A DNA stretch of 64,000 bases. Source: Hydractinia symbiolongicarpus (lineage: Eukaryota > Cnidaria > Hydrozoa > Anthoathecata > Hydractiniidae). Under the pieces are notes generated by a model. It did no database searches. It was not told where the DNA came from and saw nothing but the letters and a program-made list of their open reading frames with translations. Positions 51,031 to 63,448 of this stretch are shown here, one piece after another. The stretch's first letter is position 1; the number at the start of each line of letters is the position of its first letter. The stretch spans positions 3,596,001-3,660,000 of the forward strand of contig NC_079885.1 in the NCBI RefSeq assembly GCF_029227915.1, given 5' to 3'. A program made the translations under genes and the position numbers.

Positions 51031-52489
51031 AAATGAAGCGCTACCACAGCGCCCAGTGAAATCGGTAAATTCCAGCAATCATGTCAAATTAAGAAGAATG
51101 TTATTTCTTGGGTCCAATTGTCTCACTTATCACATTTATAAGGTCACAGTCAAAAATCAGTTCAATTAAGTCCCACAGTCAATCGTTTCACTGTTAAAAG
51201 CGATACAACCTAGTATTATCAGAAAAATATTGCTAAATACATGTTGGTACGAATATGTAACGCAATCGTTGTAACACAAACGGACTGATACCGTTAGAAA
51301 GTCATTGAAATGTAGTTTTTGAAACTGTCTCTATTTCTTTAACGCGCGCTAACGGCCAGGATTAGTCCCATAGTAAAAAAAGACTTATTTATCTAAATTT
51401 TTAAATGACGTGCTCCAAACAGCAACCAGTGTAGTCGCTGAGTTTCGGCAATCAAGTCAAATAAAGAAGAATGTTATTTCTTGGGGTCCAGTTGGCTCAC
51501 TTATCACATTTCTAAGGTCACAGTCCAAAGTTTCTTCAATTAAGTCCCAGAATTAATCGCTTCACTAAAAAGCGATACAACTTAGTAATATCGGAAAAAA
51601 ATCACTAAATACATGTTGGTACGAATATGTGATCCAACCGTTGTAATTGAAACGGACTGATACCGTTAGAAAGTCAATGAAATGTAGTTTTTAAAACTGT
51701 CTTTCTTACTTCAGCGTGCGCTAACGGCTAGGATTGGTCCCACAGTACAAAAGGACTTACTTATCTAAATTTTGAAATGAAGCGCTACCACAGCGCCCAG
51801 TGAAATTGGTAAATTCCAGCAATTATGTCAAATTAAGAAGAATGTTATTTCTTGGGTCCAATTGTCTGACTTATCACATTTATAATGTCACAGTCCAAAA
51901 TCAGTTCAATTAAGTCCCACAGTCAATCGTTTCACTTTTAAAAGCGATACAACCTAGTATTATCAGAAAAATATCGCTAAATACATGTTGGTACGAATAT
52001 GTGACGCAACCCTTTTAACTCAAGCGGATTGATATCGTTAGAAAGTTTTTGAAATGTAGGTTTTAAAACTGTCTCTATTTCTTCAGCGCGCGATAACGGC
52101 TAGGATTGGTGCCACAGTACAAAATGACTTATTTATCTAAACTTTTAAATAAAGCTATGCCACAGCGCCCAGCGAAATCCGTAAATTCCAGCAATCATGT
52201 CAAATTAAGAAAAATGTTATTTCTTGGGTCCAATTGTCTCATTTTTCACATTTATGAGGTCAAAGTCCAAAATCAGTTCAATTAAGTCCCACAGTTAATC
52301 CTTTCACTGTTAAAAGCGATGCAACCTAGTAAAATCAGAAAAATATCGCTAAATACATGCTTGTACGAATATGTGACGCAACCGTTGTAATTGAAACGGA
52401 CCGATACTGTTAGAAAGTCAATGAAATGTAGTTTTTAAATCAGTCTCTCTTTCTTCAGCGTGCGCTAACGGCTAGGATTGGTCCCACTG

Positions 52490-54570
52490 TAAAAAATGAA
52501 TTATTTATCTAAATTTTGAAATGAAGCGCTACCACAACGCCCAGTGAAGTCGGTAAATTCTAGCAATCATGTCAAATTAAGAAGAATGTTATTTCTTGGG
52601 TCCAATTGTCTCACTTATCACATTTATAAGGTCACAGTCAAAAATCAGTTCAATTAAGTCCCACAGTCAATCGTTTCACTGTTAAAAGCGATACAACCTA
52701 GTATTATCAGAAAAATATTGCTAAATACATGTTGGTACGAATATGTAACGCAATCGTTGTAACACAAATGGACTGATACCGTTAGAAAGTCATTAAAATG
52801 TAGTTTTTGAAACTGTCTCTATTTCTTTAACGCGCGCTAACGGCCAGGATTGGTCCCATAGTAAAAAAAGACTTATTTATCTAATTTTTTAAATGAAGTG
52901 CTCCAAACAGCGACCAGTGTAATCGCTGAGTTTCGGCAATCATGTCAAGTTAAGAAGAATGTTATTTCTTGGGGTCCAGTTGGCTCACTTATCACTTTTA
53001 TAATGTCATAGTCCAAAGTTACTTCAATTAAGTCCCAGAGTCAATCGCTTTACTGTTAAAAGCGATACAACTTAGTAATATCGGAAAAAAATCACTAAAT
53101 ATATGTTGGTACGGATATGTGATGCAACCGTTGTAATTGAAACGGACTGATACCGTTAGAAAGTCAATGAAATGTAGTTTTTAAAACTGTCTTTCTTTCT
53201 TCAGCGTGCGCTAACGGTTAGGATTGGTCCCACAGTACAAAACGACTTATTTATCTAAATTTTGAAATGAAGCGCTACCACAGCGCCCAGTGAAATCGGT
53301 AAATTCCAGCAATCATGTCAAATTAAGAAGAATGTTATTTGTTGGATCCAATTGTCTCACTTATCACATTTATAAGGTCACAATCAAAAATCAGTTTAAT
53401 TAAGACCCACAGTCAATCGTTTCACTGTTAAAAGCGATACAACCTAGTATTATCAGAAAAATATCGCTAAATACATGTTGGTACGAATATGTGACGTAAT
53501 CGTTGTAACACAAACGGACTGATGCCGTTACAAAGTCATTGAATTGTAGTTTTTGAAACTGTCTCTGTTTATTTAACGCGCGCTAACGGCCAGGATTGGT
53601 CCCACAGTAAAAAAAGACTTATTTATCTAAAGTTTTAAATGAAGTGCTCCAAACAGCGACCAGTATAATCGCTGAGTTTCGGCAATCATGTCAAATTAAG
53701 AAGAATGTTATTTCTTGTAGTCAAACTGGCTCACTTATCACATTTATAAGGTCACAGTCCAAAGTTACTTCAATTAAGTCCCAGAGTCAATCGCTTCACT
53801 GTTAAAAGCGATACAACTTAGTAATATCGGAAAAAAACACTAAATACATGTTGGTACGAACATGTGACGCAACCGTTTTAACTCAAGCGGATTGATACCG
53901 TTAGAAAGTCATTGAAATATAGGTTTTAAAACTGTCTCTATTTCTTCAGCGCGCGATAACGGTTAGGATTGGTGCCACAGTACTAAATGACTTATTTATC
54001 TAAACTTTTAAATAAAGCTATACCACAGCGCCCAGCGAATTCGGTAAATTCCAGCAATCATGTCAAATTAAAAAAAATGTTATTTCTTGGGTCCAATTTT
54101 GTCATTTTTCACATTTATGAGGTAAAAGTCCAAAATCAGTTCAATTAAGTCCCACAGTCAATCCTTTCACTGTTAAAAGCGATGCAACCTAGTAAAATCA
54201 GAAAAATATCGCTAAATACATGCTTGTACGAATATGTGACGCAACCGTTGTAATTGAAACGGACTGATACCGTTAGAAAGTCAATGAAATGTAGTTTTTA
54301 AAACTGTCTCTTTTTCTTCAGCCTGCGCTAACGGCTAGGATTGGTCCCACTGTAAAAAATGAATTATTTATCTAAAATTTGAAATGAAGCGCTACCACAA
54401 CGCCCAGTGAAGTCGGTAAATTCTAGCAATCATGTCAAATTAAGAAGAATTTTATTTCTTGGGTCCAATTGTCTCACTTATCACATTTATAATGTCACAG
54501 TCCAAAATCAGTTCAATTAAGTCCCACAGTCAATCGTTTCACTGTTAAAAGCGATACAACCTAGTATTAT
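52490..54570 (-). repeat. Six-monomer unit in '-' array, copy 1 (2235-bp period)
   Basis: Repeated at ~54,725-56,805. Markers 2235 bp apart include tatgtaacgcaatcgttg (52,743 and 54,978), gtgacgtaatcg (53,491 and 55,726), gtaggttttaaaactg or a close form, and acatgcttgtacg. The period again equals six monomers, as in the '+' array, but built from different variants. Confidence 0.83.
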
Positions 54571-54593
54571 GAGAAAAATATCGCTAAATACAT

Positions 54594-56900
54594 ATTGGTA
54601 CGAATATGTGACGCAACCGTTGTAATTGAAACGGACTGATACCGTTAGAAAGTCAATGAAATGTAGTTTTTAAAACTGTCTTTCTTTCTTCAGCGTGCGT
54701 TAATGGCTAGGATTGGTCCCACTGTAAAAAATGAATTATTTATCTAAATTTTGAAATGAAGCGCTACCACAACGCCCAGTGAAATCGGTAAATTCCAGCA
54801 ATCATGTCAAATTAAGAAGAATGTTATTTCTTGGGTCCAATTGTCTCACTTATCACATTTATAAGGTCACAGTCAAAAATCAGTTCAATTAAGTCCCACA
54901 GTCAATCGTTTCACTGTTAAAAGCGATACAACCTAGTATTATCAGAAAAATATTGCTAAATACATGTTGGTACGAGTATGTAACGCAATCGTTGTAACAC
55001 AAATGGACTGATACCGTTAGAAAGTCATTAAAATGTAGTTTTTGAAACTGTCTCTATTTCTTTAACGCGCGCTAACGGCCAGGATTGGTCCCATAGTAAA
55101 AAAAGACTTATTTATCTAAATTTTTAAATGAAGTGCTCCAAACAGCGACCAGTGTAATCGCTGAGTTTCGGCAATCATGTCAAGTTAAGAAGAATGTTAT
55201 TTCTTGGGGTCCAGTTGGCTCACTTATCACTTTTATAATGTCACAGTCCAAAGTTACTTCAATTAAGTCCCAGAGTCAATCGCTTTACTGTTAAAAGCGA
55301 TACAACTTAGTAACATCGGAAAAAAATGATTAAATATATGTTGGTACGAATATGTGATGCAACCGTTGTAATTGAAACGGACTGATCACGTTAAAAAGTC
55401 AATGAAATGTAGTTTTTAAAACTGTCTTTCTTTCTTCAGCGTGCGCTAACGGCTAGGATTGGTCCCACAGTACAAAACGACTTATTTATCTAAATTTTGA
55501 AATGAAGCGCTACCACAGCGCCCAGTGAAATCGGTAAATTCCAGCAATCATGTCAAATTAAGAAGAATGTTATTTCTTGGATCCAATTGTCTTACTTATC
55601 ACATTTATAAGGTCACTATCAAAAATCAGTTCAATTAAGACCCACAGTCAATCGTTTCACTGTTAAAAGCGATACAACCTAGTATTATCAGAAAAATATC
55701 GCTAAATACATGTTGGTACGAATATGTGACGTAATCGTTGTAACACAAACGGACTGATGCCGTTACAAAGTCATTGAATTGTAGTTTTTGAAACTGTCTC
55801 TGTTTCTTTAACGCGCGCTAACGGCCAGGATTGGTCCCACAGTAAAAAAAGACTTATTTATCTAAATTTTTAAATGAAGTGCTCCAAACAGCGACCAGTA
55901 TAATCGCTGAGTTTCGGCAATCATGTCAAATTAAGAAGAATGTTATTTCTTGTAGTCAAACTGGCTCACTTATCACATTTATAAGGTCACAGTCCAAAGT
56001 TACTTCAATTAAGTCCCAGAGTCAATCGCTTCACTGTTAAAAGCGATACAACTTAGTAATATCGGAAATAAACACTAAATACATGTTGGTACGAATATGT
56101 GACGCAACCGTTTTAACTCAAGCGGATTGATACCGCTAGAAAGTCATTGAAATATAGGTTTTAAAACTGTCTCTATTTCTTCAGCGCGCGATAACGGTTA
56201 GGATTGGTGCCACAGTACAAAATGACTTATTTATCTAAACTTTTAAATAAAGCTATACCACAGCGCCCAGCGAATTCGGTAAATTCCAGCAATCATGTCA
56301 AATTAAAAAAAATGTTATTTCTTGGGTCCAATTTTGTCATTTTTCACATTTATGAGGTCAAAGTCCAAAATCAGTTCAATTAAATCCCACAGTCAATCCT
56401 TTCACTGTTAAAAGCGACGCAACCTAGTATTATCAGAAAAATATCGCTAAATACATGCTTGTACGAATATGTGACGCAACCGTTGTAATTGAAACGGACC
56501 GATACCGTTAGAAAGTCAATGAAATGTAGTTTTTAAAACTGTCTCTCTTTCTTCAGCCTCCGCTAACGGCTAGGATTGGTCCCACTGTAAAAAATGAATT
56601 ATTTATCTAAATTTTGAAATGAAGCGCTACCACAACGCCCAGTGAAGTCGGTAAATTCTAGCAATCATGTCAAATTAAGAAGAATTTTATTTCTTGGGTC
56701 CAATTGTCTCACTTATCACATTTATAATGTCACAGTCCAAAATCAGTTCAATTAACTCCCACAGTCAATCGTTTCACTGTTAAAAGCGATACAACCTAGT
56801 ATTATCATAAAAATATCGCTAAATACATGTTGGTACGAATATGTGACGCAATCGTTGTAACACAAACGGACTGATACCGTTAGAAAGTCATTGAAATGTA
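54594..56900 (-). repeat. ~2.3-kb block, copy 1 (offset 3727 bp, 10 monomers)
   Basis: Colinear with ~58,321-60,630: attggtacg after catat at 54,594 and 58,321, gtgacgtaatcg at 55,726 and 59,453, tcagcgcgcgataacgg at 56,181 and 59,909, acatgcttgtacg near 56,453 and 60,181. Confidence 0.82.
54725..56805 (-). repeat. Six-monomer unit in '-' array, copy 2
   Basis: Tandem partner of ~52,490-54,570. It ends near 56,805, where tattatcataaaaat replaces tattatgagaaaaat. Part of it also matches ~58,452-60,532 (see the 3727-bp offset entries). Confidence 0.82.
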
Positions 56901-58291
56901 GTTTTTGAAACTGTCTCTATTTCTTTAACGCGCGCTAACGGCCAGGATTGGTCCCATAGTAAAAAAAGACTTATTTATCTAAATTTTTAAATGACGTGCT
57001 CCAAACAGCAACCAGTGTAATCGCTGAGTTTCGGCAATCAAGTCAAATTAAGAAGAATGTTATTTCTTGGGGTCCAGTTGGCTCACTTATCACATTTCTA
57101 AGGTCACAGTCCAAAGTTACTTCAATTAAGTCCCAGAGTCAATCGCTTCACTGTTAAAAGCGATACAACTTAGTAATATCGGAAAAATATCACTAAATAC
57201 ATGTTGGTACGAATATGTGATGCAACCGTTGTAATTGAAACGGACTGATACCGTTAGAAAGTCAATGAAATGTAGTTTTTAAAACTGTCTCTCTTTCTTC
57301 AGCGTGCGCTAACGGCTAGGATTGGTCCCACTGTAGAAAATGAAATATTTATCTAAATTTTGAAATGTAGCGCTACCACAACGCCCAGTGAAGACGGTAA
57401 ATTCTAGCAATCATGTCAAATTAAGAAGAATTTTATTTCTTGGGTCCAATTGTCTCACTTATCACATTTATAATGTCACAGTCCAAAATGAGTTCAATTA
57501 AGTCCCACAGTCAATCGTTTCACTGTTAAAAGCGATACAACCTAGTATTATCATAAAAATATCGCTAAATACATGTTGGTACGAATATGTGACGCAATCG
57601 TTGTAACACAAACGGACTGATACCGTTAGAAAGTCATTGAAATGTAGTTTTTGAAACTGTCTCTATTTCTTTAACGCGCGCTAACGGCCAGGATTGGTCC
57701 CATAGTAAAAAAAGACTTCTTTATCTAAATTTTTAAATGACGTGCTCCAAACAGCAACCAGTGTAATCGCTGAGTTTCGGCAATCAAGTCAAATTAAGAA
57801 GAATGTTATTTCTTGGGGTTCAGTTGGCTCACTTATCACATTTCTAAGGTCACAGTCCAAAGTTACTTCAATTAAGTCCCAGAGTCAATCGCTTCACTGT
57901 TAAAAGCGATACAACTTAGTAATATCGGAAAAATATCACTAAATGCATGTTGGTACGAATATGTGATGCAACCGTTGTAATTGAAACGGACTGATACCGT
58001 TAGAAAGTCAATGAAATGTAGTTTTTTAAACTGTTTCTCTTTCTTCAGCGTGCGCTAACGGCTAGGATTGGTCCCACTGTAGAAAATGAATTATTTATCT
58101 AAATTTTGAAATGAAGCGCTACCACAACGCCCAGTGAAGTCGGTAAATTCTAGCAATCATGTCAAATTAAGAAGAATGTTATTTCTTGGGTCCAATTGTC
58201 TCACTTATCACATTTATAAAGTCACAGTCCAAAATCAGTTAAATTAAGTCCCACAGTCAATCGTTTCACTGTTAAAAGCGATACAACCTAG
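56800..58291 (-). repeat. Tandem dimers (746 bp)
   Basis: tattatcataaaaat at 56,800 and 57,546 and atgacgtgctcc at 56,991 and 57,737 are each 746 bp apart. This gives a two-monomer tandem duplication, with the second copy ending near 58,290. Confidence 0.82.
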
Positions 58292-58320
58292 TATTATAAG
58301 AAAAATATCGCTAAATACAT

Positions 58321-60630
58321 ATTGGTACGAATATGTGACGCAACCGTTGTAATTGAAACGGACTGATACCGTTAGAAAGTCAATGAAATGTAGTTTTTAA
58401 AACTGTCTTTCTTTCTTCAGCGTGCGTTAATGGCTAGGATTGGTCCCACAGTACAAAACGATTTATTTATCTAAATTTTGAAATGAAGCGCTACCACAGC
58501 GCCCAGTGAAATCGGTAAATTCCAGCAATCATGTCAAATTAAGAAGAATGTTATTTCTTGGGTCCAATTGTCTCACTTATCACATTTATAAGGTCACAGT
58601 CAAAAATCAGTTCAATTAAGTCCCACAGTCAATCGTTTCACTGTTAAAAGCGATACAACCTAGTACTATCAGAAAAATATTGCTAAATACATGTTGGTAC
58701 GAATATGTGACGCAATCGTTGTAACACAAACGGACTGATACCGTTAGAAAGTCATTAAAATGTAGTTTTTGAAACTGTTTCTATTTCTTTAACGCGCGCT
58801 AACGGCCAGGATTGGTCCCATAGTAAAAAAAGACTTATTTATCTAAATTTTTAAATGAAGTGCTCCAAACAGCGACCAGTGTAATCGCTGAGTTTCGGCA
58901 ATCATGTCAAGTTAAGAAGAATGTTATTTCTTGGGGTCCAGTTGGCTCACTTATCACTTTTATAATGTCACAGTCCAAAGTTACTTCAATTAAGTCCCAG
59001 AGTCAATCGCTTTACTGTTAAAAGCGATACAACTTAGTAATATCGGAAAAAAATCACTAAATATATGTTGGTACGAATATGTGATGCAACCGTCGTAATT
59101 GAAACGGACTGATACCGTTAGAAAGTCAATGAAATGTAGTTTTTAAAACTGTCTTTTTTTCTTCAGCGTGCGCTAACGGCTAGGATTGGTCCCACAGTAC
59201 AAAACGACTTATTTATCTAAATTTTGAAATGAAGCGCTACCACAGCGCCCAGTGAAATCGGTAAATTCCAGCAATCATGTCAAATTAAGAAGAATGTTAT
59301 TTCTTGGATCCAATTGTCTCACTTATCACATTTATAACGTCACAATCAAAAATCAGTTCAATTAAGTCCCACAGTCAATCGTTTCACTGTTAAAAGCGAT
59401 AAAACCTAGTATTATCAGAAAAATATCGCTAAATACATGTTGGTACGAATATGTGACGTAATCGTTGTAACACAAACGGACTGATGCCGTTACAAAGTTA
59501 TTGAAATGTAGTTTTTGAAACTGTCTCTGTTTCTTTAACGCGCGCTAACGGCCAGGATTGGTCCCACAGTAAAAAACGACTTATTTATCTAAATTTTTAA
59601 ATGAAGTGCTCCAAACAGCGAACAGTGTAATCGCTGAGTTTCGGCAATCATGTCAAATTAAGAAGAATGTTATTTCTTGTAGTCAAACTGGCTTACTTAT
59701 CACATTTATAAGGTCACAGTCCAAAGTTACTTCAACTAAGTCCCAGAGTCAATCGCTTCACTGTTAAAAGCGATACAACTTAGTAATATCGGAAAAAAAT
59801 CACTAAATACATGTTGGTACGAATATGTGACGCAACTGTTTTAACTCAAGCGGATTGATACCGTTAGAAAGTCATTGAAATATAAGTTTTAAAACTGTCT
59901 CTATTTCTTCAGCGCGCGATAACGGCTAGGATTGGTGCCACAGTACAAAATGACTTATTTATCTAAACTTTTAAATAAAGCAATACCACAGCGCCCACCG
60001 AAGTCGGTAAATTCCAGCAATCATGTCAAATTAAGAAAAATGTTATTTCTTGGGTCCAATTGTCTCATTTTTCACATTTATGAGGTCAAAGTCCAAAATC
60101 AGTTCAATTAAGTCCCACAGTAAATCATTTTACTGTTAAAAGCGATGCAACCTAGTAAAATCAGAAAAGTATCGCTAAATACATGCTTGTACGAATATGT
60201 GACGCAACCGTTGTAATTGAAACGGACCGATACTTTTAGAAAGTCAATGAAATGTAGTTTTTAAAACTGTCTCTCTTTCTTCAGCGTGCGCTAACGGCTA
60301 GGATTGGTCCCACTGTAAAAAATGAATTATTTATCTAAATTTTGAAATGAAGCGCTACCACAACGCCCAGTGAAGTCGGTAAATTCTAGCAATCATGTCA
60401 AATTAAGAAGAATGTTATTTCTTGGGTCCAATTGTTTCACTTATCACATTTATAATGTCACAGTCCAAAATCAGTTCAATTAAGTCCCACAGTCAATCGT
60501 TTCACTGTTAAAAGCGATACAACCTAGTATTATCAGAAAAATATCGCTAAATACATGTTGGTACGAATATGTGACGCAATCGTTGTAACACAAACGGACT
60601 GATACCGTTAGAAAGTCATTGAAATGTAGT
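58321..60630 (-). repeat. ~2.3-kb block, copy 2 (offset 3727 bp)
   Basis: Partner of 54,594-56,900 with scattered substitutions (ccgtcgtaattg, caataccacagcgcccaccg, gatacttttag). Similarity fades after ~60,630, where gtcccatagtaagaaaag appears. Confidence 0.82.
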
Positions 60631-62412
60631 TTTTGAAACTGTCTCTATTTATTTAACGCGCGTTAACGGCCAGGACTGGTCCCATAGTAAGAAAAGACTT
60701 TTTTATCTAAATTTTTAAATGAAGTGCTCCAAACAGCGACCAGTGCAACCGCTGAGTTTCGGCAATCATGTCAAATTAAGAAGAATGTTATTTCTTGGGG
60801 TCCAGTTGGCTCACTTATCACATTTATAATGTCACAGTCCAAAATCAGTTCAATTGAGTCCCACAGTCAATCCTTTCACTGTTAAAAGCGAAGCAACCTA
60901 GTAAAATCAGAAAAATATCGCTAAATACATGCTTGTACGAATATGTGACGCAACCGTTGTAATTGAAACGGACCGATACTTTTAGAAAGTCAATGAAATG
61001 TAGTTTTTAAAACTGTCTCTCTTTCTTCAGCGCGCGATAACGGCTAGGATTGGTACCACAGTACAAAATGACTTATTTATCTAAACTTTTAAATAAAGCT
61101 ATACCACAGGGCCCAGCGAAATCGGTAAATTCCAGCAATCATGTCAAATTAAGAAAAATGTTATTTCTTGGGTCCAATTGTCTCATTTTTCACATTTATG
61201 AGGTCACAGTCCAAAATCAGTTCAATTAAGTCCCACAGTCAATCGTTTCACTGTTAAAAGCGATACAACCTAGTATTATCAGAAAAATATCGCTAAATAC
61301 ATGTTGGTACGAATATGTGACGCAATCGTTGTAACACAAACGGACTGATACCGTTAGAAAGTCATTGAAATGTAGTTTTTGAAACTGTCTCTATTTACTT
61401 AACGCGCGATAACGGCCAGGATTTGGTCCCATAGTAAGAAAAGACTTATTTATCTAAATTTTTAAATGAAGTGCTCCAAACAGCGACCAGTGCAATCGCT
61501 GAGTTTCGGCAATCATGTCAAATTAAGAAGAATGTTATTTCTTGGGTCCAATTGTCTCACTTATCACATTTATAATGTCATAGTCCAAAGTTACTTCAAT
61601 TAAGTCCCAGAGTCAATCGCTTTACTGTTAAAAGCGATACAACTTAGTAATATCGGAAAAATATCACTAAATACATGTTGGTACGAATATGTGACGCAAT
61701 CGTTGTAACACAAACGGACTGATACCGTTAGAAAGTCAATGAAATGTAGTTTTTAAAACTGTCTCTCTTTCTTCAGCGTGCGCTAACGGCTAAGATTGGT
61801 CCCACTGTAGAAAATGAATTATTTATCTATATTTTGAAATGAAGCGCTACCACAACGCCCAGTGAAGTCGGTAAATTCTAGCAATCATGTCAAATTAAGA
61901 AGAATGTTATTTCTTGGGTCCAATTGTCTCACTTATCACATTTATAATGTCACAGTCCAAAATCAGTTCAATTAAGTCCCACAGTCAATCGTTTCACTGT
62001 TAAAAGCGATACAACCTAGCATTATCAGAAAAATATCGCTAAATACATGTTGGTACGAATATGTGACGCAACTGTTGTAATTGAAACGGACTGATACCGT
62101 TAGAAAGTCAATGAAATGTAGTTTTTAAAACTGTCTTTCTTTCTTCAGCGTGCGTTAATGGCTAGGATTGGTCCCACAGTAGAAAACGATTTATTTATGT
62201 AAATTTTGAAATGAAGCGCTACCACAGCGCCAAGTGAAATCGGTAAATTCCAGCAATCATGTCAAAGTAAGAAGAATGTTATTTCTTGGGTCCAATTGTC
62301 TCACTTATCACATTTATAAGGTCAAAGTCCAAAATCAGTTCAATTAAGTCCCACAGTCAATCGTTTCACTGTTAAAAGCGATACAACCTAGAATTATTAT
62401 AAAAATATCGCT

Positions 62413-62964
62413 AAATACATGTTGGTACGAATATGTGACGCAATCATTGTAACACAAACGGAGTGATACCGTTAGAAAGTCATTGAAATGTAGTTTTTGA
62501 AACTGTCTCTATTTCTTTAACGCGCGCTAACGGCCAGGATTGGTCCCATAGTAAAAAAAGACTTATTTAACTAAATTTTTAAATGAAGTGCTCCAAACAG
62601 CAACCAGTGTAATCGCTGAGTTTCGGCAATCAAGTCAAATTAAGAAGAATGTTATTTCTTGGGTTCCAGTTGGCTCACTTATCACATTTCTAAGGTCACA
62701 GTCCAAAGTTACTTCAATTAAGTCCCAGAGTCAATCGCTTCACTGTTAAAAGCGATACAACCTAGTATTATCAGAAAAATATCGCTAAATACATGCTTGT
62801 ACGAATATGTGGCGCAACCGTTGTAATTGAAACGGACCGATACCGTTAGTAAGTCAATGAAATGTAGTTTTTAAAACTGTCTCTATTTCTTCAGCGCGCG
62901 ATAACGGCTAGGATTGGAACCACAGTACAAAATGACTTATTTATCTAAACTTTTAAATAAAGCT
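62413..62964 (-). repeat. Left arm of the fold-back palindrome
   Basis: Reverse complement of 63,449-64,000, with 7 mismatches in 552 bp by hand count. Shared private variants include gtggcgcaacc, caatcattgt, atttaactaaa and gggttccagttgg, none common elsewhere in the window. The arm may extend further left, since the right arm is cut by the window end. Confidence 0.92.
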
Positions 62965-63448
62965 ATACCACAGGGCCCAACGAAATCGGTAAATTCCAGC
63001 AATCATGTCAAATTAAGAAAAATGTTATTTCTTGGGTATAATTGCCTCATTTTTCACATTTATGAGGTCACAGTCCAAAGTCAGTTCAATTAAGTCCCAC
63101 AGTCAATCGTTTCACTGTTAAAAGCGATACAACTTAGTAATATCGGAAAAAAATCACTAAATATATGTTGGTACGAATATGTGATGCAACCGTTGTAATT
63201 GAAACGGACTGATACCAATAGAAAGTCATTGAAATGTAGGTTTTAAAACTGTCTCTATTTCTTCAGCGCGCGATAACGGCTAGGATTGGTACCACAGTAC
63301 AAAATGACTTATTTATCTAAACTTTTAAATAAAGCTATACCACAGGGCCCAGCGAAATCGGTAAATTCCAGCAATCATGTCAAATTAAGAAAAATGTTAT
63401 TTCTTGGGTCCAATTGCCTCATTTTTCACATTTATGACTTTCGCGACC
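62965..63448 (-). repeat. Spacer of the fold-back palindrome (484 bp)
   Basis: About 1.3 '-' monomers between the arms. The part at ~63,245-63,436 resembles 61,050-61,200 (ggtaccacagtac, cacagggcccagcg). It includes a P/non-P hybrid: cccacagtcaatcg followed by acttagtaatatcgg at ~63,100-63,150. A frame open at 63,286-63,468 crosses the junction and is not a gene. Confidence 0.88.
63437..63448. other. Orientation-switch junction 2 (- to +) with short filler
   Basis: The '-' monomer reads cacatttatga (normally followed by ggtcacag). The '+' arm starts at agctttatttaaaag. Between them lies ctttcgcgaccag or slightly less, which fits neither flank. The gcgaccag part also occurs in '-' monomers (cagcgaccagtg), so it could be a templated scrap. 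Confidence 0.85.

Larger units (their letters stand above)
45200..62964 (-). repeat. '-' array with interspersed P-type monomers
   Basis: P monomers carry gtcccagagtcaatcgc (others gtcccacagtcaatcg), usually with acttagtaatatcgg. They occur at 45,213; 46,329; 47,075; 48,564; 49,680; 50,426; 51,544; 53,032; 53,778; 55,267; 56,013; 57,130; 57,876; 58,994; 59,740; 61,604; 62,722. Spacing in monomers is 3,2,4,3,2,3,4,2,4,2,3,2,3,2,5,3. They are never adjacent, which indicates construction from dimeric and trimeric higher-order blocks. Confidence 0.88.
42877..63436 (-). repeat. Satellite array, ~372-bp monomers, '-' orientation
   Basis: The same family in reverse orientation. The reverse-complement landmark (ggtacgaat) recurs from 42,892 to 63,178, giving about 55 copies, spaced 372-373 bp except for one 543-bp interval (43,636 to 44,179). 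Monomers here are more heterogeneous than in the 5-35 kb '+' core. Several resemble the older-looking '+' monomers at ~0.7-2.9 kb, for example in the ccgatattactaagttgta variant. No genes or other elements are visible. Confidence 0.96.

Noticed and set aside
62170-62215. Yeast-like ARS core candidate near ttatttatgtaaat
   Set aside because: It does not match WTTTAYRTTTW fully, and A/T-rich near-matches are expected by chance in this composition.
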